Origin: an uncultured Clostridia bacterium
GTDB lineage: Bacteria; Bacillota; Clostridia; Christensenellales; Borkfalkiaceae
Length of the DNA stretch: 64,000 nt
Assembly (NCBI GenBank): GCA_944376295.1
Contig: CALWCE010000001.1
Span: 186,001-250,000 of the forward strand
Direction of reading: 5' to 3'
Shown here: positions 55,205-63,406 of the stretch, one piece after another
Layout of the letters: the number at the start of each line of letters is the position of its first letter
Numbering within the stretch: the stretch's first letter is position 1
Notes under the pieces: model-generated
The model's input: the letters and a program-made list of their open reading frames with translations, nothing else
The model's database searches: none
Told to the model about the DNA's origin: nothing
Program-made: the position numbers and the translations under genes

Positions 55205-55867
55205 ATGGACATTTCCTGCAAGACGAAGAAAGACGAGCGCTTTTTAGAGCAGACCCGCAACATCGTCTTTTCCCCCGAACTCCTCGGCGCAAAGAGCGGC
55301 AGGATCTATCAAAACTATATCGCGCCCGTCATCGAGAGCGCCGCTCCATATCTCCTGTTCCGCCCTTCCGCAGATGGGCAGCGCGAAATGTTGCAGCATC
55401 TTCTCCGCATTTTCCGCTTGCAGGAAACGAAAGAGAACGAAATGAAGACCGTCGCAGCCCTCCTCGAACTATGGCAGCAGGTATATCTGCATATCCCGCT
55501 GCCGAGCGGGCAGGGATCGGGCGACAAGGGCAGAAGGGCGCAGCTGCAAGTGATGATGCAATTCATCCACGCAAATTTCAACAGGCAGATCACCTTGCAG
55601 GAGATCGCTCAGTCCGTCCATATCAGCGAGAGCAGCGCCCTGCAGCTTTTCCGACGGGGCATCCATCTGTCGCCCGTTGCCTATCTCATTCAATACCGGT
55701 TGAAACGCGCCGCCGACCTGCTTGCAAGCACCAACAAAACGGTCGCGGCGATCGCCTATGAGAGCGGTTTTTCGGACGCGGGCTATTTCTGCCGCACCTT
55801 CCGCAAGTTTTACGGGCAGACTGCCACAGAGTACCGGACGGGTCAGGCCGACCGCTCCGCCCCATGA
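55205..55867 (+). CDS. AraC family transcriptional regulator
   Basis: 220 residues. The C-terminal two-HTH DNA-binding domain (LQEIAQSVHISESSALQLF, then KTVAAIAYESGFSDAGYFCRTF) is complete. The N-terminal ligand domain is short: it lacks the first strands of the usual cupin of 280-300-residue members. AGGAG lies eight bases from ATG 55205, so the short form is real and not a start error. Likely regulator of the divergent DUF1349-acetyltransferase genes. Confidence 0.88.
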   Translation: MDISCKTKKDERFLEQTRNIVFSPELLGAKSGRIYQNYIAPVIESAAPYLLFRPSADGQREMLQHLLRIFRLQETKENEMKTVAALLELWQQVYLHIPLPSGQGSGDKGRRAQLQVMMQFIHANFNRQITLQEIAQSVHISESSALQLFRRGIHLSPVAYLIQYRLKRAADLLASTNKTVAAIAYESGFSDAGYFCRTFRKFYGQTATEYRTGQADRSAP

Positions 55868-56510
55868 AAAGCCCGCGCTTCCCCCAAAAAACCGACGCCG
55901 TAAAAAATCTCAGGGCGCGGCGCCGCTTGCAAAAGCGTCGCCGCGCCCGTTCCCTCGCCTCCGCGTCGGAGAAAACGTCTTCCCCTCGCCTCCCTCACTC
56001 TCTTCCCACAAATCTTTTGCTTCGCAAAATCTTTGCGGGAGCCCTATATAAGAGGGAGGTGCCCCGGAGGGGCGGAAGGAGCCACCCTATTATAGCCTCC
56101 CCTGTGCAAGGGGGTGAGCCGCGCATGATACGCATCGCCACGGTGTGGCGTGCGTGCGCGGCGAACTGAGGTTTTTGCCATTGTGGGCAAAAACCGTGAC
56201 TGAGGCGGCGTTCCCCTTGCGCCGCCGAGACGGTGTCAGGCGAGGAAGGAGCCTGACGGAAGGGTTGTCGACCCCGCCCACTCGTGTTCCGTCGTCTTTC
56301 ACCCTATTTCAGCCTCCTCTTCGGGGTGAGCAGACGCTTTCTTGCAAAGAGCCCGGTGGGCTTTTTGCCGTCTGCGAACTTGGAAATGGTGCATTGTGCG
56401 CACCATTTCCTGACCGAGCGCGGTTTCTACCGCGCGAGAAGGTGGCGCGCTGTCCAACATTTATGTTGGCAGCGTGACGGAGGGAGTATTCTCTTCCCCC
56501 ACCTCGCCCC
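55868..56510. repeat. Gene-free gap made of three composite palindromic repeats
   Basis: 55988-56083: bordered unit carrying the 45-base hairpin (56003-56047) that is identical, in inverted orientation, to 44273-44317. 56095-56269: bordered unit with three inner hairpins. 56312-56488: bordered unit carrying structured repeat copy 3 (56330-56435), then the GCGCTGTCCAACA...TGTTGGCAGCG hairpin and the right border GACGGAGGGAGT. No gene is found; open frames are repeat translations. Confidence 0.7.
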
Positions 56511-56957
56511 TTACAACACGCCCCGCGCGAGGAGCATCTCCTCCAAAATCGCGGCGGCGTCGTACACCAACTGCGGGCAGGGGCGCTTCTCGTAATACTC
56601 GGGCGTACGCGGCTCGGCGACGGGCTCCGTCTCGGCGGGCAGCCCCGCGTTATTCAGAAGCTCGCCGCAACGGAATGTCTTGTTTTTCTCGCGGAATTTG
56701 TAGGCGTGCTCCTGCACGAGGGCGTAGATGTCGTTCTTGGAAACGTCGGGGAAGAGCATCCCCAGACACATCGCCGCCGCCGCGACGGTGCCGCACATCT
56801 CCCTCAGCCGCCCGATGCCGCCGCCCAACGGCCGCGACGCCGCCAGGAGCTGTTCCTTCGCGATGGGCAAAACGTCCGCAAACGCCGCCGCCACCGACTG
56901 CGCGCAGTTCATGCCGTTCAAAAAGTTGCTCTTTGCCTGTTCTGCCCGTTGAGACAT
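56511..56957 (-). CDS. C-GCAxxG-C-C family protein
   Basis: 148 residues. Family motifs FLNGMNCAQSVAAAF, GGGIGRLREMCGTVAAA and RCGEL and a C-terminal CPQLVYDAA give the four conserved cysteines, probably a metal or redox cluster site. Function is not established; members are often near redox genes. Starts at ATG 56957 after GGGAGGA. Confidence 0.87.
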   Translation of the reverse strand: MSQRAEQAKSNFLNGMNCAQSVAAAFADVLPIAKEQLLAASRPLGGGIGRLREMCGTVAAAAMCLGMLFPDVSKNDIYALVQEHAYKFREKNKTFRCGELLNNAGLPAETEPVAEPRTPEYYEKRPCPQLVYDAAAILEEMLLARGVL

Positions 56958-57066
56958 TTTATCCTCCCGTGCCGCCCGCGCGGCTCTTGATTTTGACCAC
57001 ACCCGCGGCTCTAATTTTTCGCCAGCCGCCCGCGCGGCTCTTATTATTTCCCGCCCGAACGGCGGT

Positions 57067-57852
57067 TCAGACCTCGTACCACTCGCCCGTCTTCGGCACC
57101 CACGCCCGCATGGCAGGGTTGAACGCCTTCACCGAAGGCACAAATTTTCCCATCTTCATCTCATGGGTGAGGGGCGGAAAGGCGTCGTCGAAGTGATCCG
57201 CCATCACCGCCTCGGGGCGGAAGCGCCGCAAAAAGCGCCTCATGTAGCGATGCATCCCCGCCCGCCCCTGATAGGGAAAGACGAGAAGATCGGCGCCCGT
57301 CGGGTACTCCGTGTTCTTGTCCATGCCCGCCGAGCCCAGCACCACAACGCGCTTCCCGCCGCCCGAAATTTCGAGGGCGAAGATGTCGTCCTTGATCTTC
57401 CACTTCTTGGTCTGCCTGAGCAGAGCGACGGCGTCCTTTGCGCGAAGATAGGTGCGGGGAGAAAAGAGGACGGAGAGCACCGTCCAAAGGTCGAACCTGC
57501 AATGCCTGCTCCGATGGGCGCGCACGGTCATCTCCCCCACGCGGAACACGTCTCCCGCCGCAAGAGGGTGCATCGCCTCGGCACGAATGCCCTGCGCCGC
57601 CGCATGACGGATGCCGTTTTCGGAGACGTACACCCTGCCGATACCCGCCTCCAAAAACGCGCCGATATCCGCAAAGTGGTCGAGGTGCGGATGCGTGATG
57701 AAGACGGCGTCCGCCGCGGAGAGCTCCCGAAGGGGCAGCGGCGCGCCGTCCCTTTGATATTGTCTGAGGTACGGGTCGATGAGGATGCGTGTTTCGCCGC
57801 ACGCGAGCATCAACGTCGCCGTGCCGTACCATGCGATCTTCATGCCGTTCAT
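57067..57852 (-). CDS. Metallo-beta-lactamase-fold hydrolase (UlaG-like)
   Basis: 261 residues. Metal motif THPHLDHFAD (HxHxDH), further ligands in VRAHRSRHCRF and DHFDDAFPP. Resembles YfhI/UlaG-like Zn- or Mn-dependent hydrolases; the substrate is unknown. ATG 57852 is six bases after the TACAAT box, with no Shine-Dalgarno. A second ATG nine bases in is possible. Predicted leaderless. Confidence 0.85.
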   Translation of the reverse strand: MNGMKIAWYGTATLMLACGETRILIDPYLRQYQRDGAPLPLRELSAADAVFITHPHLDHFADIGAFLEAGIGRVYVSENGIRHAAAQGIRAEAMHPLAAGDVFRVGEMTVRAHRSRHCRFDLWTVLSVLFSPRTYLRAKDAVALLRQTKKWKIKDDIFALEISGGGKRVVVLGSAGMDKNTEYPTGADLLVFPYQGRAGMHRYMRRFLRRFRPEAVMADHFDDAFPPLTHEMKMGKFVPSVKAFNPAMRAWVPKTGEWYEV

Positions 57853-57858
57853 AAGATG

Positions 57859-57887
57859 ATTGTAACAAATGCGCCCCACGATGTCAA
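57859..57887 (-). promoter_or_regulatory. Promoter giving a predicted leaderless MBL-hydrolase mRNA
   Basis: Minus strand TTGACA, 17 bases, TACAAT, then CATCTT and ATG. Confidence 0.75.
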
Positions 57888-57896
57888 CAACTTTGC

Positions 57897-57926
57897 ATAA
57901 AAAAAGAGAGCCCTTTCGGACTCTCT
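57897..57926 (-). terminator. Terminator of the collagen-like lipoprotein gene
   Basis: AGAGAGTCC, loop GAAA, GGGCTCTCT, then a T-run, 18 bases after the stop. Confidence 0.9.
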
Positions 57927-57944
57927 CTTGTGTTTTTTGAGACG

Positions 57945-60356
57945 TTATGCCTCAGGCTGGGTCGAGGGCTCTTCAACCGGACTAACTTCCTTTCCGTTGA
58001 TGGTGACCGCGCCCGAATCTTTCCCGATCACGATATCTGCATTAGAAATTCCCGTTTCTTCCCTGTAATTGAGCGTCGTTTCATATTCTGCCGCAGTCGT
58101 GTCCACAGTGCCGTCGTAGACATAGATCTTAGGCACAGCGGAATCCTTCGCAATTTCAAACTTGATTACGCCGCTGAGCGTGCAAGTTGCGTCGGCATAG
58201 TATGTGCCGTTACGATTTCCGACGACGAGCGCCGCCTGAGGAGCCTGATTGCCTGATCCCCAATCTTCCTCCAAACGTATAATCTCGTTCTTAGAATATG
58301 CTTTCGTCGTACCAAGCGTCGAGTCTGTAATAGTTCCTGTCCCTGCACGGAGGAATACAGCTTGATCAACTGCTTTAATAGTACTGCCGCTCACCTCTAA
58401 TTCTCCGGCCACATTCAGCATGATCCCTACAGCGCCTTGTTCATAAGTAGCAGTAATATCCGAGTCTTTCACAACAATATGCACGTTAGCAAATTGATTC
58501 ACACCCTCTGAAACCGTGGCATTCGTACCGATTCCATAACTGCCCGAAGTGTTAATTGTGCTTTTGCCCTCAACCGTGACAGTCGCACAAGTCTCTTCAT
58601 TATACTTCGTGCTGCCGTCGCCCATAACGAAAATTGCAGTCCCGTCTGCCGTATAATTTACCGATTTCAGCGTCAGCGAAGTCTTCGCGCCGCTGACTTG
58701 GATATTGGAAAATGCAAGTTTTGCATTACCCGCTTGCTTGCCGATGAGATCTCCGTTCTGAATTATGACCTGCGCTCCTCCGCTGATACTATTGGTTGAT
58801 TTATTAGATTCGTCGGAATACAATGTGAGCTGCTTCCCGCCGAGATCGAGCGTGATGTTCTTGTTGAACGTCAGCGCTTCCGTCATCGTGACATCGGCGT
58901 TAAGCGTCACTTTGGAGGCTCCCAGGGCAAGGGCTGTCATGAGTTCGTCCTGCGTCGCTGCCTCAACCTCAAAGCCCGAAGGCACTTCCCCGTCGATCTT
59001 CCATTCCGTTGCAGAGATATTTGCACAGTCCTCATTCGTGAAATTCCCCGCACCGGAGATCATCGCATATAGGGAATCGACGGTAAACGCTTCTTCTGCG
59101 TACTCACACTTACTGAACTCAACGGAAGTAGCTGCAAGGGCTGTATCCATCGTCATATCTTCAGAGAACTTACAGTTCGTCAGCACGGTTTCACTGTAAG
59201 GGCGGAAGTGTGCATAGGTATTGGAATACGTCTCCTTTCCAAAGGTGCAGTTCGTGAAAGTTGCCTTACCGCCCTCACCGAGGCTATAACTTGTCCAACC
59301 ATTAAGAGCAGTATCCTCCACCGTCAGCGTAACGCCATCCCCGCCGTTCACATTAATCGGATAAACGGCATCCAGGACACAATTTCGAATGGTCACTGAA
59401 TCTGCCGCCGTAACGTAAACCGCACGGAAAGAACCGGAGAAATTGCAATCTTCAATCACAACGTTGGAGGCTTTATTCTCGACAAGTACATGGCCGGTAT
59501 ATGTATCGGCAGGGCCTTCGGTAAACGTGCAATCACTGATCTTCACGTTATCTCCCGTGACATTGATCGTATAGTCCGCATCAGGATCACCCGTAAACTG
59601 AATGCCCGTAAACGTGACATTATTGGAAGAAACCGTATAGCCGGAGGGCAAATCGATTTTCGTTTCTCCCGTGCCAACAAGCGTAAAACCTTCGGGAAGC
59701 GTGACATCCGTCAAATTATACTCCCCTGCCGCGAGCGAAACCATACCGTTTTCACCCGCCGTCTCAATAGCTTCCTTCAAAGATTCCTGATCGTCCGCCT
59801 GACCGACATTGGAATCGCCAAGAGAAGTAACAACGACCCACGCTGCGTCCTTATAATACCAAATCGAATTATTAGCAGAACAGAGATACATATCGCCTTC
59901 CTGGAGAGACACATCACTGTCAAAGACGTGGGCCGAAGGAACATCACTGCCATAGAACCAAAGGGAGCCGCGGTCGCCGTCGGCGCCGGGGGTACCGGAG
60001 GGACCCTGAGGACCGCTCGCGCCGTCCTGGCCATCCTTACCGTCCTCGCCGTCCTGACCCTCGGCTTTGACGTCCGTCACTTCCCCGTTGATAACCCAAT
60101 AGCCGTCCTCGTTGATGGTGATGCTCGGCGTCGTACCGGGCGTACCGGCTTCGCCCTGCTCGCCCTGTTCGCCCTTTTCCCCCTGCTCACCCTGCGGACC
60201 GCGCAAGGATTCGAGCCATTCTTCCTCCGTTCCGACAAACCCGTGCTCGACGGCGATGTCGTATGCGGACTTGACCGCCTCCCCGCACGCTGCAAGCGGC
60301 AGAGCCATGGCGGCTGCAAGGCCAAGTACGGCAACGGCCTTGACTAACTTCTTCAT
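57945..60356 (-). CDS. Collagen-like, beta-helix surface lipoprotein
   Basis: 803 residues. Signal ends at LPLAAC (Cys28). Next come two collagen-type Gly-X-Y runs (GPQGEQGEKGEQGEQGEAG and GEDGKDGQDGASGPQGPSG), joined by an acidic loop. The remainder is a pectate-lyase-like right-handed beta-helix (repeats such as VVIEDCNFSG, VTIRNCVLDA, ATFTNCTFG). Likely anchored to the membrane outside the cell and used for adhesion or glycan binding. ATG 60356 is preceded by AAGGAGG and a three-codon ATG...TGA that overlaps it. The promoter has a G8 tract (separate entry). Confidence 0.9.
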   Translation of the reverse strand: MKKLVKAVAVLGLAAAMALPLAACGEAVKSAYDIAVEHGFVGTEEEWLESLRGPQGEQGEKGEQGEQGEAGTPGTTPSITINEDGYWVINGEVTDVKAEGQDGEDGKDGQDGASGPQGPSGTPGADGDRGSLWFYGSDVPSAHVFDSDVSLQEGDMYLCSANNSIWYYKDAAWVVVTSLGDSNVGQADDQESLKEAIETAGENGMVSLAAGEYNLTDVTLPEGFTLVGTGETKIDLPSGYTVSSNNVTFTGIQFTGDPDADYTINVTGDNVKISDCTFTEGPADTYTGHVLVENKASNVVIEDCNFSGSFRAVYVTAADSVTIRNCVLDAVYPINVNGGDGVTLTVEDTALNGWTSYSLGEGGKATFTNCTFGKETYSNTYAHFRPYSETVLTNCKFSEDMTMDTALAATSVEFSKCEYAEEAFTVDSLYAMISGAGNFTNEDCANISATEWKIDGEVPSGFEVEAATQDELMTALALGASKVTLNADVTMTEALTFNKNITLDLGGKQLTLYSDESNKSTNSISGGAQVIIQNGDLIGKQAGNAKLAFSNIQVSGAKTSLTLKSVNYTADGTAIFVMGDGSTKYNEETCATVTVEGKSTINTSGSYGIGTNATVSEGVNQFANVHIVVKDSDITATYEQGAVGIMLNVAGELEVSGSTIKAVDQAVFLRAGTGTITDSTLGTTKAYSKNEIIRLEEDWGSGNQAPQAALVVGNRNGTYYADATCTLSGVIKFEIAKDSAVPKIYVYDGTVDTTAAEYETTLNYREETGISNADIVIGKDSGAVTINGKEVSPVEEPSTQPEA

Positions 60357-60392
60357 AACAACATATTCCTCCTTTTTAATAAGATTAACTCC

Positions 60393-60419
60393 ATTATAGC
60401 CCCCCCCTGGGTTTGTCAA
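60393..60419 (-). promoter_or_regulatory. Promoter with poly-G spacer, candidate phase-variable
   Basis: Minus strand TTGACA, a 15-base spacer with eight consecutive G (C8 at 60400-60407 on the plus strand), TATAAT. Both boxes are perfect consensus, but the spacer is two bases short of optimum. Confidence 0.7.
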
Positions 60420-60733
60420 GAGGGAAATGAAAAAATGTAGAATTATACATATAATTTTTTCTCCGCATAACGGCCTGCCTGTTTGCGGTACTCTGTTCAC
60501 CTCACCCCCGTGCGGCCAAAAAGACGTTCGTGCGCAGGTTCGCCGATGAAGCACCTCGACCGCGGCGCAGCGCCCCTTCCCCGATCACCGCTTCCCAATA
60601 ACCCGCCCGAAAAAAACGGCGCCGCGCGGCGGCGGGGCGCACTTTTTATGCAAAGTGCGGCTTATGCAAAGTGCGGCGGCGCCGCAGGCAAGAAGCCTGC
60701 GGCGCCGCCGCGTCAGATGTTTTCTTTCGCGGT
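60420..60733. repeat. Gene-free gap with a tandem repeat and a GC hairpin
   Basis: Two exact 16-base repeats TTATGCAAAGTGCGGC lie at 60646-60661 and 60662-60677. A 17-bp perfect stem (60673-60689 with 60695-60711) follows, close to the stop of the ferritin-like gene; with little U-run it is at best a weak terminator. The rest (60420-60640) shows no gene. Confidence 0.6.
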
Positions 60734-61978
60734 TTACTTTACTCTTCCCACATCGATATTATCCTTCGTGCGGTCGGAAAGTTCTTTGATGGGGTGCTCC
60801 TTGTCCTGCCACCGCCTGTCCTCCCCCCACTCGCGGATGGCGCGCTCGATGACCTCGTGCGTGCCCGCCGCCTCGGGCTTTCCGCCGTGGACGCGCGCGT
60901 TGTAGGAAAAGAAGCGGAAAGAGTCGGGCAGTTTTTCAAGCTCCTCCCAGCCCTCTTCAACGGCGGTGAGGCGCACGCTCTTCAACACCTCGCGGATATA
61001 CGCCTTCTGCGAGCGGAACTTCAAAAGCTCGGGGAACTCCCCGCCCGAAGGGAAGAGCTGCTGCCACACCTTGCCCTCGTAGGCGCGCAGAAGCTCCGCC
61101 GCCTCGTGAAGATGCGCCACTTCCTCTTCAAAGTGCATCTCCCAGACGCCCTTGATGCGCTCGTCCGTCTCGTCCTCATAGCAGGAATAATAGAGATAGC
61201 ACTCGGTGTACTCGTTCATGAGCAAATTCTCAAAGGGCGTCATGCAGGGGTCTTTGAGGCACCCGTACCCCGTGACGTGCTGTTCCTCGATCATGGCGAT
61301 CTCGTTGAAGAGCTTCCTCCCGAGCGGCGTCGTATACAAATTCGCGACGTTCATATAGAAGTTCATCGTCTGCTGTTCCGCCGCCGTAATAATATTGACG
61401 GCGAGCTTGGTCTTGAGATCGCTCAGATACCCGTTGAGATAGAAGTTGACGTCGTCGAAGGGATGACGGTACTCCGCGACGGTGGGGCGGCCGGGCATGA
61501 TCTCGGTATAATCGCCCACGAGGCGGGCGGGATCGCCGCACTTTTCCAGCTCCATAAGATCGGCATAGCGATAAAGATGATCGAAGTCTTCGAGGAGGGC
61601 GAAGTCGAGCTGCTTTTTCACATAGCTGTTCTTCTCGTTCACGGCAAGATTGGCGGTGAGGTCGACGGCGAGCTGTTCATACCCGATGGTATGCTCCAAA
61701 ATACCCTCGTCGGCGGGCTTCAACCCCGCGACGCGCTTTTGCTGCAACTGTTCCCCGCGCCGAAGGAGGGCGAGACGGCGCCTTACGTCGTTGTTGGCGC
61801 ACATCCGCGTAAAGGAATGCTGCAGCCGCACCGATTCGAACTCCGTGCCCGACATCAGGATGATGCGGGTGCGCGTGTAGGGGTCGACTTCGTTCTTGTT
61901 GTAGGGCTTCAGAAACACCTTGTTCCACGAGGTGAACACCTTATCCATCTTTTGCGGTTTCAGAGAAAACGGATCCAT
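60734..61978 (-). CDS. Ferritin-like helical protein of unknown function
   Basis: 414 residues, alpha-helical and acidic. Several Glu/His pairs fit a ferritin-like or diiron fold: MIEEQHVTGYG, FENLLMNEYTECYLYYSCY and HFEEEVAHLHEAAELL. No signal peptide or membrane segment. GGAG lies eight bases before ATG 61978. A minus-strand TTGACA...TATAAC with 15 bases between (about 62134-62160) could be its promoter. I do not recognise a named family. Confidence 0.72.
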   Translation of the reverse strand: MDPFSLKPQKMDKVFTSWNKVFLKPYNKNEVDPYTRTRIILMSGTEFESVRLQHSFTRMCANNDVRRRLALLRRGEQLQQKRVAGLKPADEGILEHTIGYEQLAVDLTANLAVNEKNSYVKKQLDFALLEDFDHLYRYADLMELEKCGDPARLVGDYTEIMPGRPTVAEYRHPFDDVNFYLNGYLSDLKTKLAVNIITAAEQQTMNFYMNVANLYTTPLGRKLFNEIAMIEEQHVTGYGCLKDPCMTPFENLLMNEYTECYLYYSCYEDETDERIKGVWEMHFEEEVAHLHEAAELLRAYEGKVWQQLFPSGGEFPELLKFRSQKAYIREVLKSVRLTAVEEGWEELEKLPDSFRFFSYNARVHGGKPEAAGTHEVIERAIREWGEDRRWQDKEHPIKELSDRTKDNIDVGRVK

Positions 61979-62112
61979 AAACACACTCCAAAAAAGTTTT
62001 TTGGGGCGCGGAAGAGCCCGCCGTGCAGAAGGTAACCTTGCCGCGCGGCCTGCCGTCGGCCGCCCCATACCCTCTTGATTTTACGCGACTTAGCGAAAAA
62101 GCATACGCCCCC

Positions 62113-62141
62113 TTGCATTTTTTCCCGAAACCTGTTATACT
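62113..62141 (+). promoter_or_regulatory. Promoter of the mtnN-luxS-ung operon
   Basis: TTGCAT, 17 bases, TATACT; AAGGAG precedes ATG 62206. Confidence 0.8.
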
Positions 62142-62205
62142 GAGAAAAAAATATTGTCAACGGCCCGCGGGCGCCCCTTTTGCCGCGCGGGAAAAAGGAG
62201 CAAGT

Positions 62206-62862
62206 ATGATCGGAGCAGTCGTCGCATTGGAAGGCGAAGCGGAAGCCCTCCTCTCGCAGATGGAGATCGAAGATATCCGCACCATTTACGGCAAGACCGT
62301 GCACCTCGGCAGGGCGTTCGGGAAGGAGTGCCTTCTCGTCGTATGCGGCGTGGGCAAAGTGAACGCCGCCGCAGGGACGTGTGCCGCCATCCACTTCGGC
62401 GCGGACGTCATTTTGAATTTCGGCGTCGCGGGAGGGCTTCACGAGCGGACGGAACTCACCGAGGTGTACCTTATCGAGAAAGCCGTGCAGTACGACTTCG
62501 ACATCACCCAGCTCGAAGGAACTGAGATCGGCACCCTCGACGGCGAGACGGAAAACTTCCTTCCCCTGTCTACGCCCAACGGCATCGACTTCCCCCGCCG
62601 AAAGCTTGCGACGGGCGACAGGTTCAACGACTCCCCCGTCGATCACGACCTTCTCCTCCGCTTAGGCGCGGACCTTCGCGACATGGAGGGCGGCGCCATC
62701 GTGGAAGTGTGCAAGTACGCGGGCGTGCCCTGCGTCTCCTTCAAGGCGGTCTCGGACGTGTACGGCTCGGGCAGCACGACGGAGCAGTACCAAAAAAACC
62801 TCTCCCGCGCCTGCCTCAATCTCAAAGCGTATATGGGCGAGGTGTTCGCCGCCCTCGACTGA
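62206..62862 (+). CDS. mtnN: 5'-methylthioadenosine/S-adenosylhomocysteine nucleosidase
   Basis: 218 residues. Cleaves SAH to adenine and S-ribosylhomocysteine. Motifs: VVCGVGKVNAA, NFGVAGG, DMEGGAIVEVC (usual form DMEGAAIA), FKAVSDVYG with the catalytic Asp. AAGGAG seven bases before ATG 62206 sets the start. The product is the substrate of LuxS, encoded next. Confidence 0.93.
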   Translation: MIGAVVALEGEAEALLSQMEIEDIRTIYGKTVHLGRAFGKECLLVVCGVGKVNAAAGTCAAIHFGADVILNFGVAGGLHERTELTEVYLIEKAVQYDFDITQLEGTEIGTLDGETENFLPLSTPNGIDFPRRKLATGDRFNDSPVDHDLLLRLGADLRDMEGGAIVEVCKYAGVPCVSFKAVSDVYGSGSTTEQYQKNLSRACLNLKAYMGEVFAALD

Positions 62863-62899
62863 ACGCGGCTGCGCCCGCACGGACGCGGCGGCAGATGTT

Positions 62900-62953
62900 A
62901 TTTCGGCATAAATCGAAATAGAACGTCCGTATTATTTCGAAATTCATCGAAAC
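62900..62953 (+). promoter_or_regulatory. Paired inverted repeats before luxS (candidate operator)
   Basis: Two sites with the same geometry, ATTTCG-N8-CGAAA, at 62900-62919 (ATTTCG, GCATAAAT, CGAAAT) and 62934-62953 (ATTTCG, AAATTCAT, CGAAAC). They are 34 bases apart, about three helical turns. The second ends next to the luxS ribosome site. Could bind a regulator, or fold as RNA. Confidence 0.5.
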
Positions 62954-62965
62954 AAGGAGCATTTT

Positions 62966-63406
62966 ATGGAAAAGATCGCCTCCTTCCAAAAGGATCACGA
63001 TAAACTGCAGCCCGGGCTGTATGCGCAGACGGACAAAAACCTGATCACGACCTTCGATCTGCGCTTCAAGAAGCCCAACGCGGGCGACTATATCACGCCG
63101 AAAGCGCTGCACACGATCGAGCATCTTCTTGCGACCGTTCTCCGCAACAGCGAAAAGAAGGACGACATCGTCTACTTCGGCCCGATGGGCTGCCGCACGG
63201 GGTTCTATCTCCTCACCCTGCGCCTTTCCTTTGAGGAAGTGCTCGCCCTTCTCCAAGAGAGCATAAAGACGGCGCTTGCGCTCGAAGAAGTGCCGGGCAG
63301 CAAGCGCGAGGAATGCGGCAACTATCTCGAACACGACCTTGCCGCCGCGAAGGAAGAGCTCAGAAACTATCTTCTCATCCTCGACGACGTGGAGGCGCAC
63401 TCATGA
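62966..63406 (+). CDS. luxS: S-ribosylhomocysteine lyase (AI-2 synthesis)
   Basis: 146 residues. Converts S-ribosylhomocysteine to homocysteine and DPD, the precursor of autoinducer-2. Metal motif HTIEH, the catalytic Cys in FGPMGCRTGFYL, and ECGNYLEHDL. AAGGAG precedes the ATG. Acts directly after MtnN. Its stop overlaps the ung start by four bases. Confidence 0.96.
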   Translation: MEKIASFQKDHDKLQPGLYAQTDKNLITTFDLRFKKPNAGDYITPKALHTIEHLLATVLRNSEKKDDIVYFGPMGCRTGFYLLTLRLSFEEVLALLQESIKTALALEEVPGSKREECGNYLEHDLAAAKEELRNYLLILDDVEAHS

